Of a DNA stretch of 64,000 nt, positions 50,741-63,600 are shown one piece after another; the stretch's first letter is position 1, and each line of letters begins with the position of its first letter. The DNA lies in assembly GCF_000524195.1 (NCBI RefSeq), contig NW_020170405.1:255570-319569 (forward strand), in the 5' to 3' direction. This DNA is from Echinococcus granulosus. Lineage: Eukaryota > Platyhelminthes > Cestoda > Cyclophyllidea > Taeniidae. A program made the position numbers and the translations under genes. The notes beneath the pieces are model-generated. The model ran no database searches. It saw only the letters and a list, made by a program, of their open reading frames with translations, and was not told where the DNA came from.

Positions 50741-51461
50741 ATGGCTGAGGATGGTCCTGTGTCCGTCAAACTGGTCCTTGTCGGTGATGGGGGTACAGGT
50801 AAAACAACATTTGTGAAGCGTCATCTGACGGGAGAGTTTGAAAAAAAATATGTCGGTAAATAGGTGGCATATTCTTATGGAATGTATTTTAGCAACATTG
50901 GGTGTTGAAGTTCATCCTTTATCTTTCCATACTAATCGTGGAGAAATTCAGTTTAATGTTTGGGATACAGCTGGCCAAGAAAAATTTGGTGGCCTCCGTG
51001 ATGGCTATTATATTCAGGGCCAATGTGCCATCATTATGTTTGACGTTACCAGCCGTGTTACTTACAAAAACGTGCCCAACTGGCATCGTGATCTTGTTCG
51101 CGTTTGCGAAAATATTCCTATTGTTCTTTGTGGCAACAAAGTGGATATCAAGGATCGGAAGGTTAAGGCTAAGACCATTACTTTCCACAGGAAAAAGAAC
51201 CTTCAGTACTACGACATTTCAGCGAAGTCCAACTACAATTTCGAGAAGCCTTTTCTCTGGCTTGCTCGGAAACTGTATGGTGATCCGAATCTCGAGTTTG
51301 TAGCCATGCCTGCTCTTCAACCTCCGGACATTCAAATGGACCAGAATTTGGCTCAGGCTTACGAATTGGAACTTCAAGTAGGCTCCGGTTTGCTTATCTA
51401 TGCACACCTCTAGATGGCTGCCCAGGCTCCCTTGCCAGATGAAGGAGACGAAGATCTCTGA
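50741..51461 (+). CDS. RAN: Ran, nuclear transport GTPase
   Basis: Three exons: 50741-50855, 50893-51377, 51414-51461. Sum 648 nt, 215 residues; human Ran has 216. Ran-GTP drives cargo release and export at the nuclear pore and spindle assembly. All G motifs are visible: P-loop GDGGTGKTT, switch I with [26 protein letters not shown], and SAKSNY. The C-terminal acidic tail ends DEGDEDL, as in Ran and no other small GTPase. The two introns are 37 and 36 nt; removing them restores KKYV-ATLG and the tail exactly. An AG lies directly before the ATG, so trans-splicing at the start codon is possible here too. Confidence 0.98.
50856..50892 (+). other. 37-nt micro-intron 1 of Ran
   Basis: GTAAAT to ATTTTAG, inside codon 39. 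It contains an in-frame stop, so it must be removed to make Ran. Confidence 0.9.
51378..51413 (+). other. 36-nt micro-intron 2 of Ran
   Basis: GTAGGC to CTCTAG, phase 0. If retained, translation stops at the TAG of the acceptor and the acidic C-terminal tail is lost. Confidence 0.9.
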
Positions 51462-51587
51462 GCAAGTGCGTGTATGCATGCAACAAGTGCTGGGTGAAGT
51501 TGGTACTTGTCGGAGCGTCTTTATTTTTCTGAGTATAATGCATTTTCACCACTTGCTGTTATGTCAAATTTATATCAAATCCCGTGA

Positions 51588-51593
51588 AATAAA
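51588..51593 (+). promoter_or_regulatory. Poly(A) signal AATAAA of Ran
   Basis: Canonical hexamer about 126 nt after the Ran stop codon, in sense orientation. Confidence 0.75.
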
Positions 51594-54500
51594 GATTCTT
51601 TGCGTGATTTATTACTTTATTTGCCAATTTTAGTCGAGATGTGGTTTTACGGTGTCGCGTGACATACATTCGTTTGGCTGTGCGCGCCCTGACTCGTGAT
51701 CGATGCCAGTTACCTGCTGGCGATAGCGTTGCGTTTGTTTTCTGTATCAGGTGCGGCAAGTCCGTGCGGGAACAACGTTTGCTCTTCGGTGTGTGTTTTT
51801 TAGCGTTGAGCTCTGGTCTTTCCGTTAACCCAATTCACACCGCCGATACACTGCCTCGAAAATTAGGTATCCTAGGTCTGTCCACTCTTACTCCTTTTGC
51901 TGTTCCATGTGGCTACTGTGGCAGCATTGGTTCTTGCTGTCCTCCGTTTCGTCCGGTTTGCTGGCCCATAGCAGTCTGTTCGCTTCCAGTCATGTAAATA
52001 GTGGTAGTCGAATCTTTGATCCTTCATTCTGTTTCATTCAGCTGCTCTGGAGATCCCCATAATCTTGTTTTCGAACGATGCTGAGTTTGTTGCCAAGGTC
52101 TGAATGGACTTACCGGCATGGCTGAAAACCTGAGTAACAAATTTGCACGAAATGGTGCACAAGTAGGGAAATCAAACAGCCGGTTCATTTGCCTAACCAG
52201 GATTCCGACATCTCCATTGCAGTGAGAAGTGATTGCGCCTTTTATAACGCTAGAATCTCAACCGCAACTGCTGCTTTTGCATCGACTTACTGTCAAAAGT
52301 GAACAAGAAAATCTACAAAAGCGAGGTGGCTTGAGATTACTAGTGTCAGCTTCAAGACGCTTGAGGCAATTCTTCCCCAACTAGTTTATTCCGAGGGGGC
52401 GGGAGGTTATTCAAATAGAAAATCCGCAAGTATCAAGCCGCTACGTAAACTATCTGCCTTGTTTTGTTGCTTGTGAGATGTGTCTTGGTGTTGAGCTAAT
52501 ATAGTCGAGTACCATGGAAGCGCAACTATAGGAATAAATAAATGCACATTGTTTACGCGGGATCAGGCCTACTCGTCTGCCGTGTTGTACTTTTTGTATC
52601 ACAGTAGTTTCGATGATGGAGAATGGTTACTGGTAAGTTATAAGTAAAGGGGTTTATAAGACATTGAAGCGATCGGAATGCAAATCGAGTCGCTTATACG
52701 GCGACGAAAGAAGGAGCCGAAGTGTTAATGCTTTACTTTATAGTCATTTAATTCCTCAGTTGAAATCGCATCCGCCCCCGCAACTTGAAAGAGAACTCAA
52801 AGATATTTAAACTATTTTTACAAATACAATCTCACCAGTTTCCCGGAAAATACTAAGGTTGAAATCGCCTCACCGTTAAAATAAATTATGCCAAAAGTAA
52901 GAAATTTTATTCGCAATGGTTCTGCGCTTACATTTCCTTTACATTTATTTTTACTAATATGTTAAATTTTTTATTACTGTTAATATACTATAGTAAATTT
53001 GCCAATTTGTTTAACTACTTATTAATAATAATATGCTTTGATGAAAAGAAACAAAATCCTCGTAAGTTAAAATAAATTTGCTTTAAGAAACTGTATTCAT
53101 GCCACTCGACAAGACCCAATTCATATGTCTAAATGTTTCTTTTATTTTAACGAATAAATTGCAAGCAGTCCCTAAGGTCAACGGTACCGATTTCGACATT
53201 TGACCGTGCCCCCTGCCTTCTTGTTTTGTTTCTTGTTTTTGCCTTTAGAACCATTTTGAGATTCTTCTCTTCTTGAAGGCATCTTTGCAATCTAAATAAG
53301 GTCGTATTTAGTTGACGCGAATCTCATGTCCTAACTAGACTCAGTGATTTTTAATCGGCATGCCTGTCAGCGGTAATATAGTTGCGGAATCACGTGTGCA
53401 TAATTTGGATGAGTTACAGGGAGTCAACACTGGGTAATCGTTCCTGCCACATTGTCTTTTTCTTTGTCACATGACATCTTTTTTCTGGGTTGGTTGGCGG
53501 TTTCCATTTCTTGAGCATTCTTCTAACAAGTTTGAGTCTGCGTTTACGCAGCCTAGTTAGGCCACACCCCTCTACCTTGGCAGCGCGCACATTCGAGAGT
53601 TCTACCAACTCCCGGCCTACAATTAAGGCCTATTTTTTGCCAGACGTTTGGTCTTATCGATGAGCTATAAGTAAATAGCATTTCATTGATCCTAATTTAC
53701 CGAGAGATTGGCATAGAGTACTACTTATAATCCACGGGTGATGTTACCCTGTAATGAGTTTGTCTTCCTATTAAGAAAAAAAACAAGAAGAGGTAGACTG
53801 GCTCATTTTGATTAGAAGTGAGATCGATGATGCTTTAAGGTGGGTGTGGATGAGGTCGCGTACTCCATTAACAACTGAGGTTAAGCTGTCGTCAATCCTT
53901 TCGGCTTTACACACAGTTGACCCGGTCGGGTGCGTTGGTGAGTTAAGAAATTTTACATGTAGAAAATTGGTGGCACCTATAAGCATCCATGAGATATGAT
54001 GCATCTGATGCAAAAATGCTTGCGTGGATTAGACTAAGTAAGTGATTTTGGCGAGGCAAATGTGGCAGAGGTCCGATTTGAGCTCAGTGTTTGTTTTAGC
54101 TTAAAGTCAAGTTTTTCTTGCACTTGTCTATGGAGCATTACCTTATTTTCTTGACTCAATGCAAATAAGTTCTTTAGGTGACGTAAAAATGTTATTTCCA
54201 CTTATTTAAGCAGGCATTTTAACCCTTAAATTGACGTACACACCCGAGGTTACTTAACAGTCAGTCTATTAGAACACTTTAGATGGGTTTGAAAAGTGAC
54301 GAGTCAGTTCTAGTATCGGAAAGTGCATCAATTTGAGTCTTCCGCCATTTCCATGCTCGAACATATCACATCCTAGGGTGCTTCAAATACAGGACTATCC
54401 AAACTCCGCTCAAGGTGACAACGATTGCAGGGGTTTCGACTTTCAGCTAAGAAAATGTGTTTAGCACCGCAAAGTGAAAGGCAGTGAATCGATGAATGGC

Positions 54501-56234
54501 ATTTCACTGGATTAGTTAAGAATAAATCTTGTAGCAATTGATAAAGCCAGTAATCCTGATTGAATTTCAAAGAAGTCTATTCAGGGGCAGCAGGCGCAGT
54601 TGGACACCTTCAGTTGGGAAAAAATGTTTGAGTCCTATCTTTTATCTATCCATAAACACTGGCATGCGGTAAGAATAATACCTTAAACGATGGAAAATGG
54701 GTGATCCGAAGAAAGAGCCGCATGAAATGGGAACATCACTATTATTCGTAATGAAGCTGACCAAATCAAATAGACTGGCTGTACAGTAGATGGCACATCT
54801 TCAACCCAAGTTCATATATTACTTTGATGAATGGCTGTCGCGATTGAAGAAAGAAGATAAGTTCATTTGTAAACTGGACTTGTATACATCGGCCTTATAA
54901 ATTCCTCGTTTTAATGGTCGGGAATAAATGGCAAAATTGAACTGGCTACAAAAAAGTGGCAGTCATAATCCAAAACCACAGTGATAGTTCTGCTTAGTAC
55001 ATCAATTTTGGCTACAACTTTACGTCGTGAAATGGAGAACTGTGGGAGCCGAGTGGTTAGCAGCTCCCACTGTCTCAGTCACGATGGTGAATTGCGACTG
55101 TGGGTGGGATATTTCCTAATTAACCCCGAGAAAGTCGTCAAGATCCTCAATATTAGTAAAGTTGTTCCACTTGGGGGCATCTGCTTCTTGGATGTAAAAA
55201 ATGCGTCTCGATTTAAATGCTTGAGGTGGTAAATTTTACACAACTCAACCTAAAAGCGTTTGTATGAAATCCGCCGCTTCAAACCAAAGTGAAGCAAAAT
55301 ATACGGATAGCCTTAGGTAAAGCAGATGCAATCGTGATGAGGCTTTTGAAGTTTGCCGAAGAATATCACAACTACTGATGCAACTTATTCTTGTAGCTGA
55401 GGTAGTGGTAACTGCTGCCTCCTGGCCTTTCATAGTTCTCCACTTCATCACGTAAAGTTTTGCACAAAATTCACTTCAATTCTGTAGCTAATTTAATTTT
55501 ATTACCATTCGTTATTACTTAAGCAAATAATCAAAACATTGCTGGATAAAACCATCAGTTTGCAATTGAAGCTGTTTCCTTCTTTATGACAGCTATCTGT
55601 GCTCTCGCGTCAAGCAGTCAATTCTTGCACTACCGGAGGCACGCTGCATGGTTGCGCCTAGTCGGTTGCCACACCCATTGGGCACTTCTGACCGCAAAGT
55701 TCAAAGCATGTGATCCCACTAATATCATCGTTTAAATACAGGCAAAGTTGCATTACAATAAGGCAATTCAACGGGCTCGCATGGGCATATATGCTTCCCT
55801 ATGTACAATTTAACAACCACGATCTTTGCCACCTTCAAAACTCGGCACACCGCATTTCAATTTCGTATTTTTTTCAAAAAATTAGTGTCATAATCGAGAT
55901 AATGGAGCTTCTTAAGGGTGGAATTAGGCAGATCATCCGGACGCTAAAACTTTTCTTTACCAATTTTAAAATGTAGACTTTCGTAAATGTTAAGGAGAGC
56001 AAAAATGAAGTTAAAAAATATCGATGGAGTTGCCTATAAAATTCATCACAATGGCATCCTTTCCAAACTGGACCGGAAAAAATCGAAAATCGCAACAAAG
56101 CTACTACGGCAGAAATGTTTAAAAAGACTGGCAGGAGGGCAGAGGAATCGCAAAATACTTATATTTTCTTCGGGTTTCGAACGATGTAAAATAGAGTCAA
56201 ATAAAAGGCATATCCTGACAGTTTCGTTTTCTGG
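51594..56234. other. 4.6-kb region between Ran and the CNT genes
   Basis: Convergent intergenic space. AT-rich, with a very AT-rich stretch at about 52800-53060. A 34-codon basic frame lies at 53178-53282 on the minus strand. The minus strand 53414-53608 is open for 64 codons, Lys/Arg-rich, unidentified. No repeat, RNA gene or family recognised elsewhere. Confidence 0.35.
53178..53282 (-). CDS. Small basic ORF, 34 residues, doubtful
   Basis: Minus strand. The ATG lies ten bases after a CCTTATTTAG acceptor. The product starts MPSRREESQNGSKGKNKKQN and is rich in Lys and Asn, with no recognised family. It could be a small protein, the start of a spliced gene, or chance in AT-rich DNA. The acceptor before the ATG is its only support. 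Confidence 0.2.
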   Translation of the reverse strand: MPSRREESQNGSKGKNKKQNKKAGGTVKCRNRYR

Positions 56235-59200
56235 TCACACACCTTCGTAGAAGAGACCTACAATGGGAGACGAATGTTGTAATTTTACTTAAAGATGGGA
56301 ATTCCATCAAAAATGACACTAATGTTAGTCTTCATGCTTCAGGAATTGTGGTTCCTGGTTCTTAATAGTGTCCTGGGCAATTTTGACAGCGGGTGACCAG
56401 AAGGGGAGGAATTGAAGTCGGAATTGGCGTGGGTAGGCTTCAACTACTGGCTAAAACCACGGACTAAGGCATCTGCCTACGAATGACTGTATCATGGCAA
56501 TGGCATAGTGTGACGTGGTACGATGGGTTATGGGATGGTATGGCGTGGAATGATTGGGTGGAAGTGAGGGCAAAGGATGCGATGAGTGAAGACGTAACTT
56601 ACCCGCAAAACAGCCAGTGAGGAAGCAAGCAATAGTACCGCCGACCATGCCCGCAAGCACCATCCTGGAGAGATCCTGTCGTCGGTGTGGCAGCATCGAC
56701 ACCATTGCGCCCAGCATGATACCGATGGAGCCGATGTTGGCGAAGCCGCACAACGCATACGTGGCTATCACCTCTGCGCGGTCCGTCTGTAGATAAGATA
56801 TTCTGTAGATTAACAATTAGGCATATTGCATCAAAAAGACATTAGTAGAAAATCCTCCTAAGTTAGATTTATTTTACCCTTCCCCTCTCCCACCCCTAAG
56901 TCTTCTATGGACAGGCATGCAAAAACCTCGGCATCTGATGCACGTTCTTTAACATTGTGACCAGCTCTGGCACTTTTGATTACTTAAAGAATGTTCACTA
57001 TTCAACTGCCACATATCCTAGTCATTGTATACCAAGGTGTTCAGTGAAGGATGGATTTGTGAAGATGAGATCAGCACATGTAATGTGAATCAGGCCTACG
57101 TGAAGAATTCCATAATCGAAGATGTATCTTTCGCCCTTGGTGTCGACGAAAATCCAGGAGCCATTATTTAAAACTTGTGTTGTTGAGTTGCCCCCAGAAG
57201 AGTTTCTGTAGATTGCGGAGTCCTTGATGAGAGCGCCGAGACGCTGGAATGCGACGAATTCATTCAACATGGTCTTGACACCAATGAGTTCTGCGATCTT
57301 GAGGCAGTCCACTGAAGGCACTCCCATAGTAAATGCGATAGGCCAGAGAAGGTAGGAGAAGACAACCTGGAAGGAAAAAAAAGGATGTGGAGGGGACTTG
57401 GGTGCCAGGGGGTGAAACAAGAGCAATGGGAGGAAATAGAGGCACTAACCTCAAATGTGAGATCTTGTGTCATGCAGGCACGGTAGCCAAGCCAGGTGAG
57501 TGTTTTATTGAAGAAGTCGTAAATACTGAGGAAGGCAATTAGGTTGGCTGCGATACCAGCAACAATCGGTATCGAGTCCATAGCACCGACCATAGCTGCT
57601 TCGAGAACGTTGTTGTAGGGACTCTTTACCTGCTCACAGGCCGCCAACTCCGCCAGTGGTGCACGTTTTGTCTCAGGATAGATGACTTTGGCTATGGCCA
57701 GTGCTGCAGGCGCTGACATGACACACGCGATCAGCAGGTGGTTAGCCGGTACCTGTGATTTTGTGAATGTGAAGGAAGATATGAGCAGATTTTTATTGAC
57801 TTCGCGGTGCTTTAGGCATTTGACCAAGCAATCAGCTAACTTACACCGAAACTTATGTAGGCTGCCAATACAGAGCCCGCGACGGAGGCAAAACCATTAA
57901 CGATGATGGCATTCAACTCGGAGTTGGTCATCATATGCATGTAAGGTCGAGTGATGAGCGGTGACTCAGTCTGCAGGAAGGTAACATTAAAGCGAATCAA
58001 AAAGTGTTTCATCAGTATAAACGAATAAAACCCCCTTTTTATTGTTTCTAAGGTGGCAATCAAACTGATGTAAGAAATCTACCAGCTGATTCTAGGTGGT
58101 GCAGCTCAACGCCAGGAGGCGACTCACCATGGAGACGAAGATGTTAGCGACAGCATTGAGGGTCTCGGGACCCGTGGTGCCGAGGACTTTGGTGGCCACC
58201 ACTGAGGGCTTGTCGATTAGAATGCTGATGATGCCGAGATGAAAGGCCACCGAGATGAATGACGAGAAGAATATCACAACGGGTAACACCTACGGAGTCA
58301 TTGCGAGAGGGCTTCGATTAATGGCTGAATTAGGTAGTGAAGAGATAGTAGAGGTGGGTGTGTGCAACAAGACTCACGTTGAAAGCAAAGAAGGTGAGGT
58401 CACCAAATACAAAAGACGAGCCAGCTGTACTGTGGGATAGAAATTCAGACATTCGATCACCCAAGAATTGAAAGACTACATATCCAGGACGTGTTTGGAG
58501 TGTCAACACAGCAAAAACTAACTGGACGAAGATGCCTCCAATAACTGGCTGCCAGTTAATCTGTTGGTGAAAAAAAGAATAGATGGAGATGTATTTCACT
58601 TTCAAGCCACTGCCATATAACAAGCTATGTAAATGCAATGTGTAGATGTATGCCTTCACACAATTCAGCGTACCTTGCCTGGATGCTTTGAGATTGCAAT
58701 AGCAATGAGCAAAAGCACAACGATTCCGGAGAGCGAGATCAAATTTTGCACGCTTTTGAGAATGACGAAGAAGATGAGGCAAATAATGGTGAAGATACCC
58801 ATGAGAGCCAAGACCACACTAAAAGGGTGATGTATAAAGAGAGTTTAACGTGTGGTGTGGTGCGGTGAGATGGGGTGAAGTAAGGTGAACGCTGAATGTT
58901 GGGTGGCGGCAGTTAGTGCATGAACGCTGAATATGATGGAGGCTTACATCTTCGTAGCAAGCTTCTTCTTCTTCTTCTGGGTTTTCTCGTTGGGGTCAAT
59001 TTTGTCCCACATGGATTGCCAGCGGTTGTGGATACTATCCTTGAAATTTGTCCAGCCTTCAGAGATCTTGTCACCTAGGACGCCGAAGGGTGTGAAGCAA
59101 CCACCGACCAATCGGCCAAGTCGGCTGAGTCGATGGCAGATTTTGACGAGTATAACTAACCACACTATCGCCGAGAGCCACACCAATCGAATATCATCCT

Positions 59201-59682
59201 CCGTAGCAAGCTTGTTGCAGACGATACAGTAGGCGACATAGGCAATATCGATAAGCATGAGGAAGATCAGGCCACAGAGACCGCCGATACCATCACAACA
59301 CACCGGTTCGACATCCTCTGCTATGGGCTTCTTTTTGCAGACAAATTTACGACCATTAGAATACCATTGCAGCAAAATGTTAAGGCCGCGTGGCTGCCTC
59401 TTTGGTTTGTTGGGAAAGTCGTCGCCAACCCACTCCGTCATCGGCTTGTCTGGCGGCTTCTCTAGGCTTTCTTCATAGTCAGAATCGGAGGAGTCGGAGA
59501 ATGCAGAACCCTCAGAGTCTGAGACCTATGAGAACAGCATCGAGAATATGTTATTCTGGAGGTGTTGAGGAACAAGAATATGATGGTTTGTCTGTGTGTA
59601 TGCACCACCAAATTTATGCGACCGCATTTACCTCTTTCTCATAGCCAACTTCAATGTCATCGTCTGTCTTTTTTGGCGACAT
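56235..59682 (-). CDS. SLC28-like: Concentrative nucleoside transporter (SLC28/CNT), copy A
   Basis: Ten exons, in transcript order: 59632-59682, 58948-59525, 58674-58818, 58378-58560, 58128-58289, 57845-57970, 57450-57752, 57100-57366, 56603-56786, 56235-56257. Sum 2022 nt, 673 residues, phases all fit. CNTs import nucleosides with Na+ or H+. The cytosolic N-terminus has an acidic Ser cluster (SDSEGSAFSDSSDSDYEES). Seen later: FVFGD in exon 4, TESPLITRPY and NSELNAIIVNGFASVAGSVL in exon 6, MSAPAALAIAKVIYPET in exon 7, and the CNT signature GVKTMLNEFVAF at residues 545-556 in exon 8. Exon 9 holds ATYALCGFANIGSIGI. A loop after the signature carries N-glycosylation sequons NSS, NST and NGS. 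The last exon adds only LFYEGV and the stop. The acceptor GACAG lies seven bases before the ATG. A second copy lies just upstream on the same strand. Confidence 0.95.
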
Positions 59683-60688
59683 TTTGGCACTGTCGTATAG
59701 AGAGGACAGAGTCAGTGTGCTTTTTATGCTCAAAGCGTACCAATGAGCTAGGTGATACGCTGGATTGTTTTCTGAGTTTTGTGTTAGCGTTGTAGTGCGC
59801 AATTGAATCGATGGGTGTAGGTGGTTGAATGGGTCATTGTGCTTTTCGTAAGAGTTCATTAGGCCCACGCCCTTACATCGCAAATCTTGCCAGACACGCG
59901 CCATTAATTCTGTCTTCCATTCCTGCGTTTTCTTTGTATTAACTTGGCAAAACCTCCTATTTATTGAGAAATTTACCTTGAGGTTTACCTTGCCGCCTAT
60001 TGTATACAACGTCTGTATTAGGTATACGACTCCTTCGGTGATGATATTTTGCCTATTAGTTTCTTAATTTTTATTTACCTAATGACTTTTGTCCATGCAT
60101 AAACTTCCAGTGCCATCTTTTGTTGGTCTTATCGATGCTGCAGTCTTCATAGTTCCATGACAGGTAAGTTACTTCAAAATCTCGTTAAATAAAGACTCTA
60201 AACTACTCTTGGGCCAGAAATGCAAAAAAATAACCACATCATGGGCATAAAATTGAGATTGCTTTGATATTTTTCTTATGGGATATTCTCACACAAGGCG
60301 ATCACGCGCCTCTGTACCTCACCGACAGTGACTATCTCCCTAGTTGGAGATTTGTGAAAAGAGATGGCTGCCTGAAAGGTGTATGGCTTTTTGTGCGTTT
60401 TCAAGCATTGTTTTGGCATAAACTTAAAAGCGGAAACACATAACTGCCGTGAGGATCATTTGGGTGTAACTCAATCACGTGCTCCCTTGCAGGGTACTTA
60501 GCACAGATCCACCTCTTTCCACCCACATTTTGACGATTCAGCCTTAAAAGCACTTTTCTTAAAGCACTGCTTTCCTGCTTTTTAACTAGTCTTTGAAATG
60601 TCACAACCTGTATTTAATATGGATCGACCATGGTCAACAAAAAAGTGTTTAAATAAACCCCTCATAATTGAGAATTCGTACTCATCTG
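59683..60688. other. Spacer between the two CNT copies
   Basis: About 1 kb holding the copy A promoter or trans-splice region and the 3' part of copy B. I see no gene here. A short open minus-strand frame at 60401-60604 has no recognised family. Confidence 0.4.
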
Positions 60689-63600
60689 CTAAATTTCACC
60701 GGCTATATTGCCGCCGATCATCCCGCCGACGAGCATACTTGTCAAGTCGGCTCGCCGCTGGGGAAGAATGGTGACCAGGACGCCGAGGAGGATACCAATG
60801 GATCCGATGTTTGCAAAGCCGCAAAGAGCGTAGGTGCCTAGTACTTTAGCTTTCTCAGTCTGCAAACGGACGATGTGAGTGTGAGTAAGCCTAGCTCCTA
60901 AATATCTCATCCTCTATCTGACGACTATCCACATTCACTATCACTGTTAGCGCAATAACTACAATAATGTGTTTTAACTTGGTGGAGAAATGCACCTCCT
61001 TTGTGAGCCAAGTGAGACCGGATTGCTCTGAGACAATGATTCAAAGAATTTGGATTGACCAACTAAAAGCCACATAAAGTTCCTTCTAAGTGGAATCGGT
61101 GCTGTGATTATTTCCTCCCCACATTTAGGATGACACAAAAATCGTCTTTTAGAAAGTTGGCCCATTTGGTTGCTCCTATCTTTACCCATTTTTCGTTGTG
61201 CAATGTATGATTTTATACTGTATGATAATATTTTATAAATCGACAGCTGACTAAAGTCAAATAACTCTTCCGATTTCAAGATAACCGCATTTGGTGAACT
61301 TGGATGGGTTTAGCCGCAGTTCAATGCGAATTACCGGCATCGTGGATTGCTATAACGAAACCTGCTTTTCTCCGACATCAGAAAAGTTCAGTTTAACAAT
61401 TTTACTCACTTTTTATTTTGCAGTGTTAAGAATGTTTTCTTAGCTGAAATGCAAAACTCCTATCGTCTCTGTCAAACTCTAATGGGCCTCAATTCGAAAC
61501 ACCCTAAAATGTGGTATTTTCGGGCATTACATAATGACAGAAGATACAAACTGACCTAAGATTTTGGAGGCTACTGCTTATTTGTGCAGCTTGTGATGTA
61601 ACTTTCCGATGCCGGAGTCATCTCTTAAAAATGATCTTGCTGACGAACAGAGCACCGTATTTTGCAGTTACGTTTGTTCCGTTTTTAAGAGTGAAACCCC
61701 AATCACCATTTGGGAGGAAGCTGATGTTCATGCTCGTAACTCGGTCTTTGAGTAGTTTCATGTTTTGTATTATCACCCTTACATAGAATAAAAACTTGTT
61801 GATCTCAAGCTATCATATAATACGTGCTTCATGATTAATCAGCTTCGCAGAAGCACACTGTTTGATGGCTTTGTGAGGTAACAGGTGATGCTGTTTTGTA
61901 GGATTTTATCAACCTCAAATCATTAAGAAAGGCGCAATTTACAGAGCCGTTGATGGCTTGCAAATTCGTTCAGGAATACCTTCACACCGATTAATTTTAG
62001 CCACTTTCAGGGCGTCTACCATAGGAACTCCCATGGTGATCACAATGGGCCACAGAACATAGGAGAATATGACCTATTCAAAGAAAATATTAAATAACTT
62101 ATAATAATGCGCCTCTTCTTCGAAGAATGCTACCTTTAAACAATCCAACAGTAATTTGAAAAGGCCAATTTTTAACAAGAACTTGGAACCCTACGCAAAT
62201 TACACATCATTGCTAACATTTCCTCCTTCTCACAGCAGCTTTGGAAACAACTTTTATCGTGTAGACTAGCAGAATGACAATTATTTGCTACTCTTATCAC
62301 AATATTTAAAACCAGCTCATTTCAAAGGTTAGATCAAACTCCAGACAACCACACTTTCCCAGCCAAATAAGAATCCTATTAAAGAAGTTGTAGATACTGA
62401 GGAAGGCAATCAAATTTGCCGTGATCCCCGCACAAATCGGGACCGCCTCCATGGCATTAACCATTGCAGCTTCAAGCACACTGTTGTAAGGGCTGAAGGG
62501 AGGACAAATAGAAAGCACAGTTTAATGCCATCAAAAGAGTAAGACAACTGAATGTCTGGAACACCACCTCTTCAACTTGAGGCTAAATTCTGAACTGGCT
62601 ACAGGCGAAATTTTTGTCTCAGGATATATAATTTTGGAGACGGCAAGGGCAGCAGGAGCAGATATGATACAAGCAATCAGGAGGTGGTTTGGCGGAACCT
62701 AAAGGGTTAAAAGTCGTTGCTTTGAAAGTATCTGTTGAACAGGAAAGATTTGGGAGTGGAGGCGCTTCTTTTTACCTACCCCAGAGCTAATAAATGCGGC
62801 TAGGACGGGGCCTGCAATTGAGGTGAATCCGTTGAAAATCATTGCATGAAGCTCGGAGTTGGTAGACATGGCTGAGTACGACCGTGTAATCAGTGGAGCT
62901 TCTGTCTAAAAGGGTAAATTCCGTTTACTTTAGTTTCAAAAACCACAAATTAGTAAGTCAGAATTTTTCTTAAAATTAGTAGCTGGTTTTAAGTGGAGTT
63001 GGCTTTTAAGCAATCAGTTTTTTTAATGAGTGTTTTTGCCATCCTGCACAAAGTTATTTACAGTAGTTGTATTTATTTACCACTGAAAAGAAAGTATTTG
63101 CGATGGCATTGAAAGTCTCTGGACCTGTCGTTTTAAGTAACTTACCCGCAAAGCTAAATGGTTTGTCGATTATGAGTTGGATAATACCCAGGCTAAAGCG
63201 GATGGACATGAAGGCGGAGAAGAATATAATCACTGGGAGGACACAAAAGAAATTTGCATTATATTGAAATTTCAAATGAGGCGAACTGCGTAACTTTGTC
63301 GTTAAGGTACTCACAGAGAAGGCGAAACAGTCCGATGCACCAAACACAAATCGAGACCCAGCCAGACTGTTTTCGAGAAATTCTGCCATTCGCTTCCCGA
63401 GGAAGTCAAATGTAACATAACCTGCGTGCGTTTTGAGTGTGAGAAAGGCAACTAGCAGTTGGAGGAAGAAGCAATTGAGAACCGGTTGCCAGTTTATCTG
63501 GGAGTGCATATGCACCCAAGTGTCAAAACTGCTTACCTTGTCATTTTGACATCAGTATAAGCTCCTACACAAACAAACAAAAATGCTAGAAATTCAAGAC

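Noticed and set aside
51641..51997. 118-codon plus-strand ORF after Ran
   Set aside because: It lies downstream of the Ran poly(A) signal, is Cys/Leu-rich, and matches no family I know.
56451..56600. Extension of CNT exon 9 into a His/Pro/Ser-rich tail
   Set aside because: It is intron sequence made of a degenerate TGG-type repeat; a GTAAGT donor at 56602 and a 23-nt last exon give a normal CNT end.
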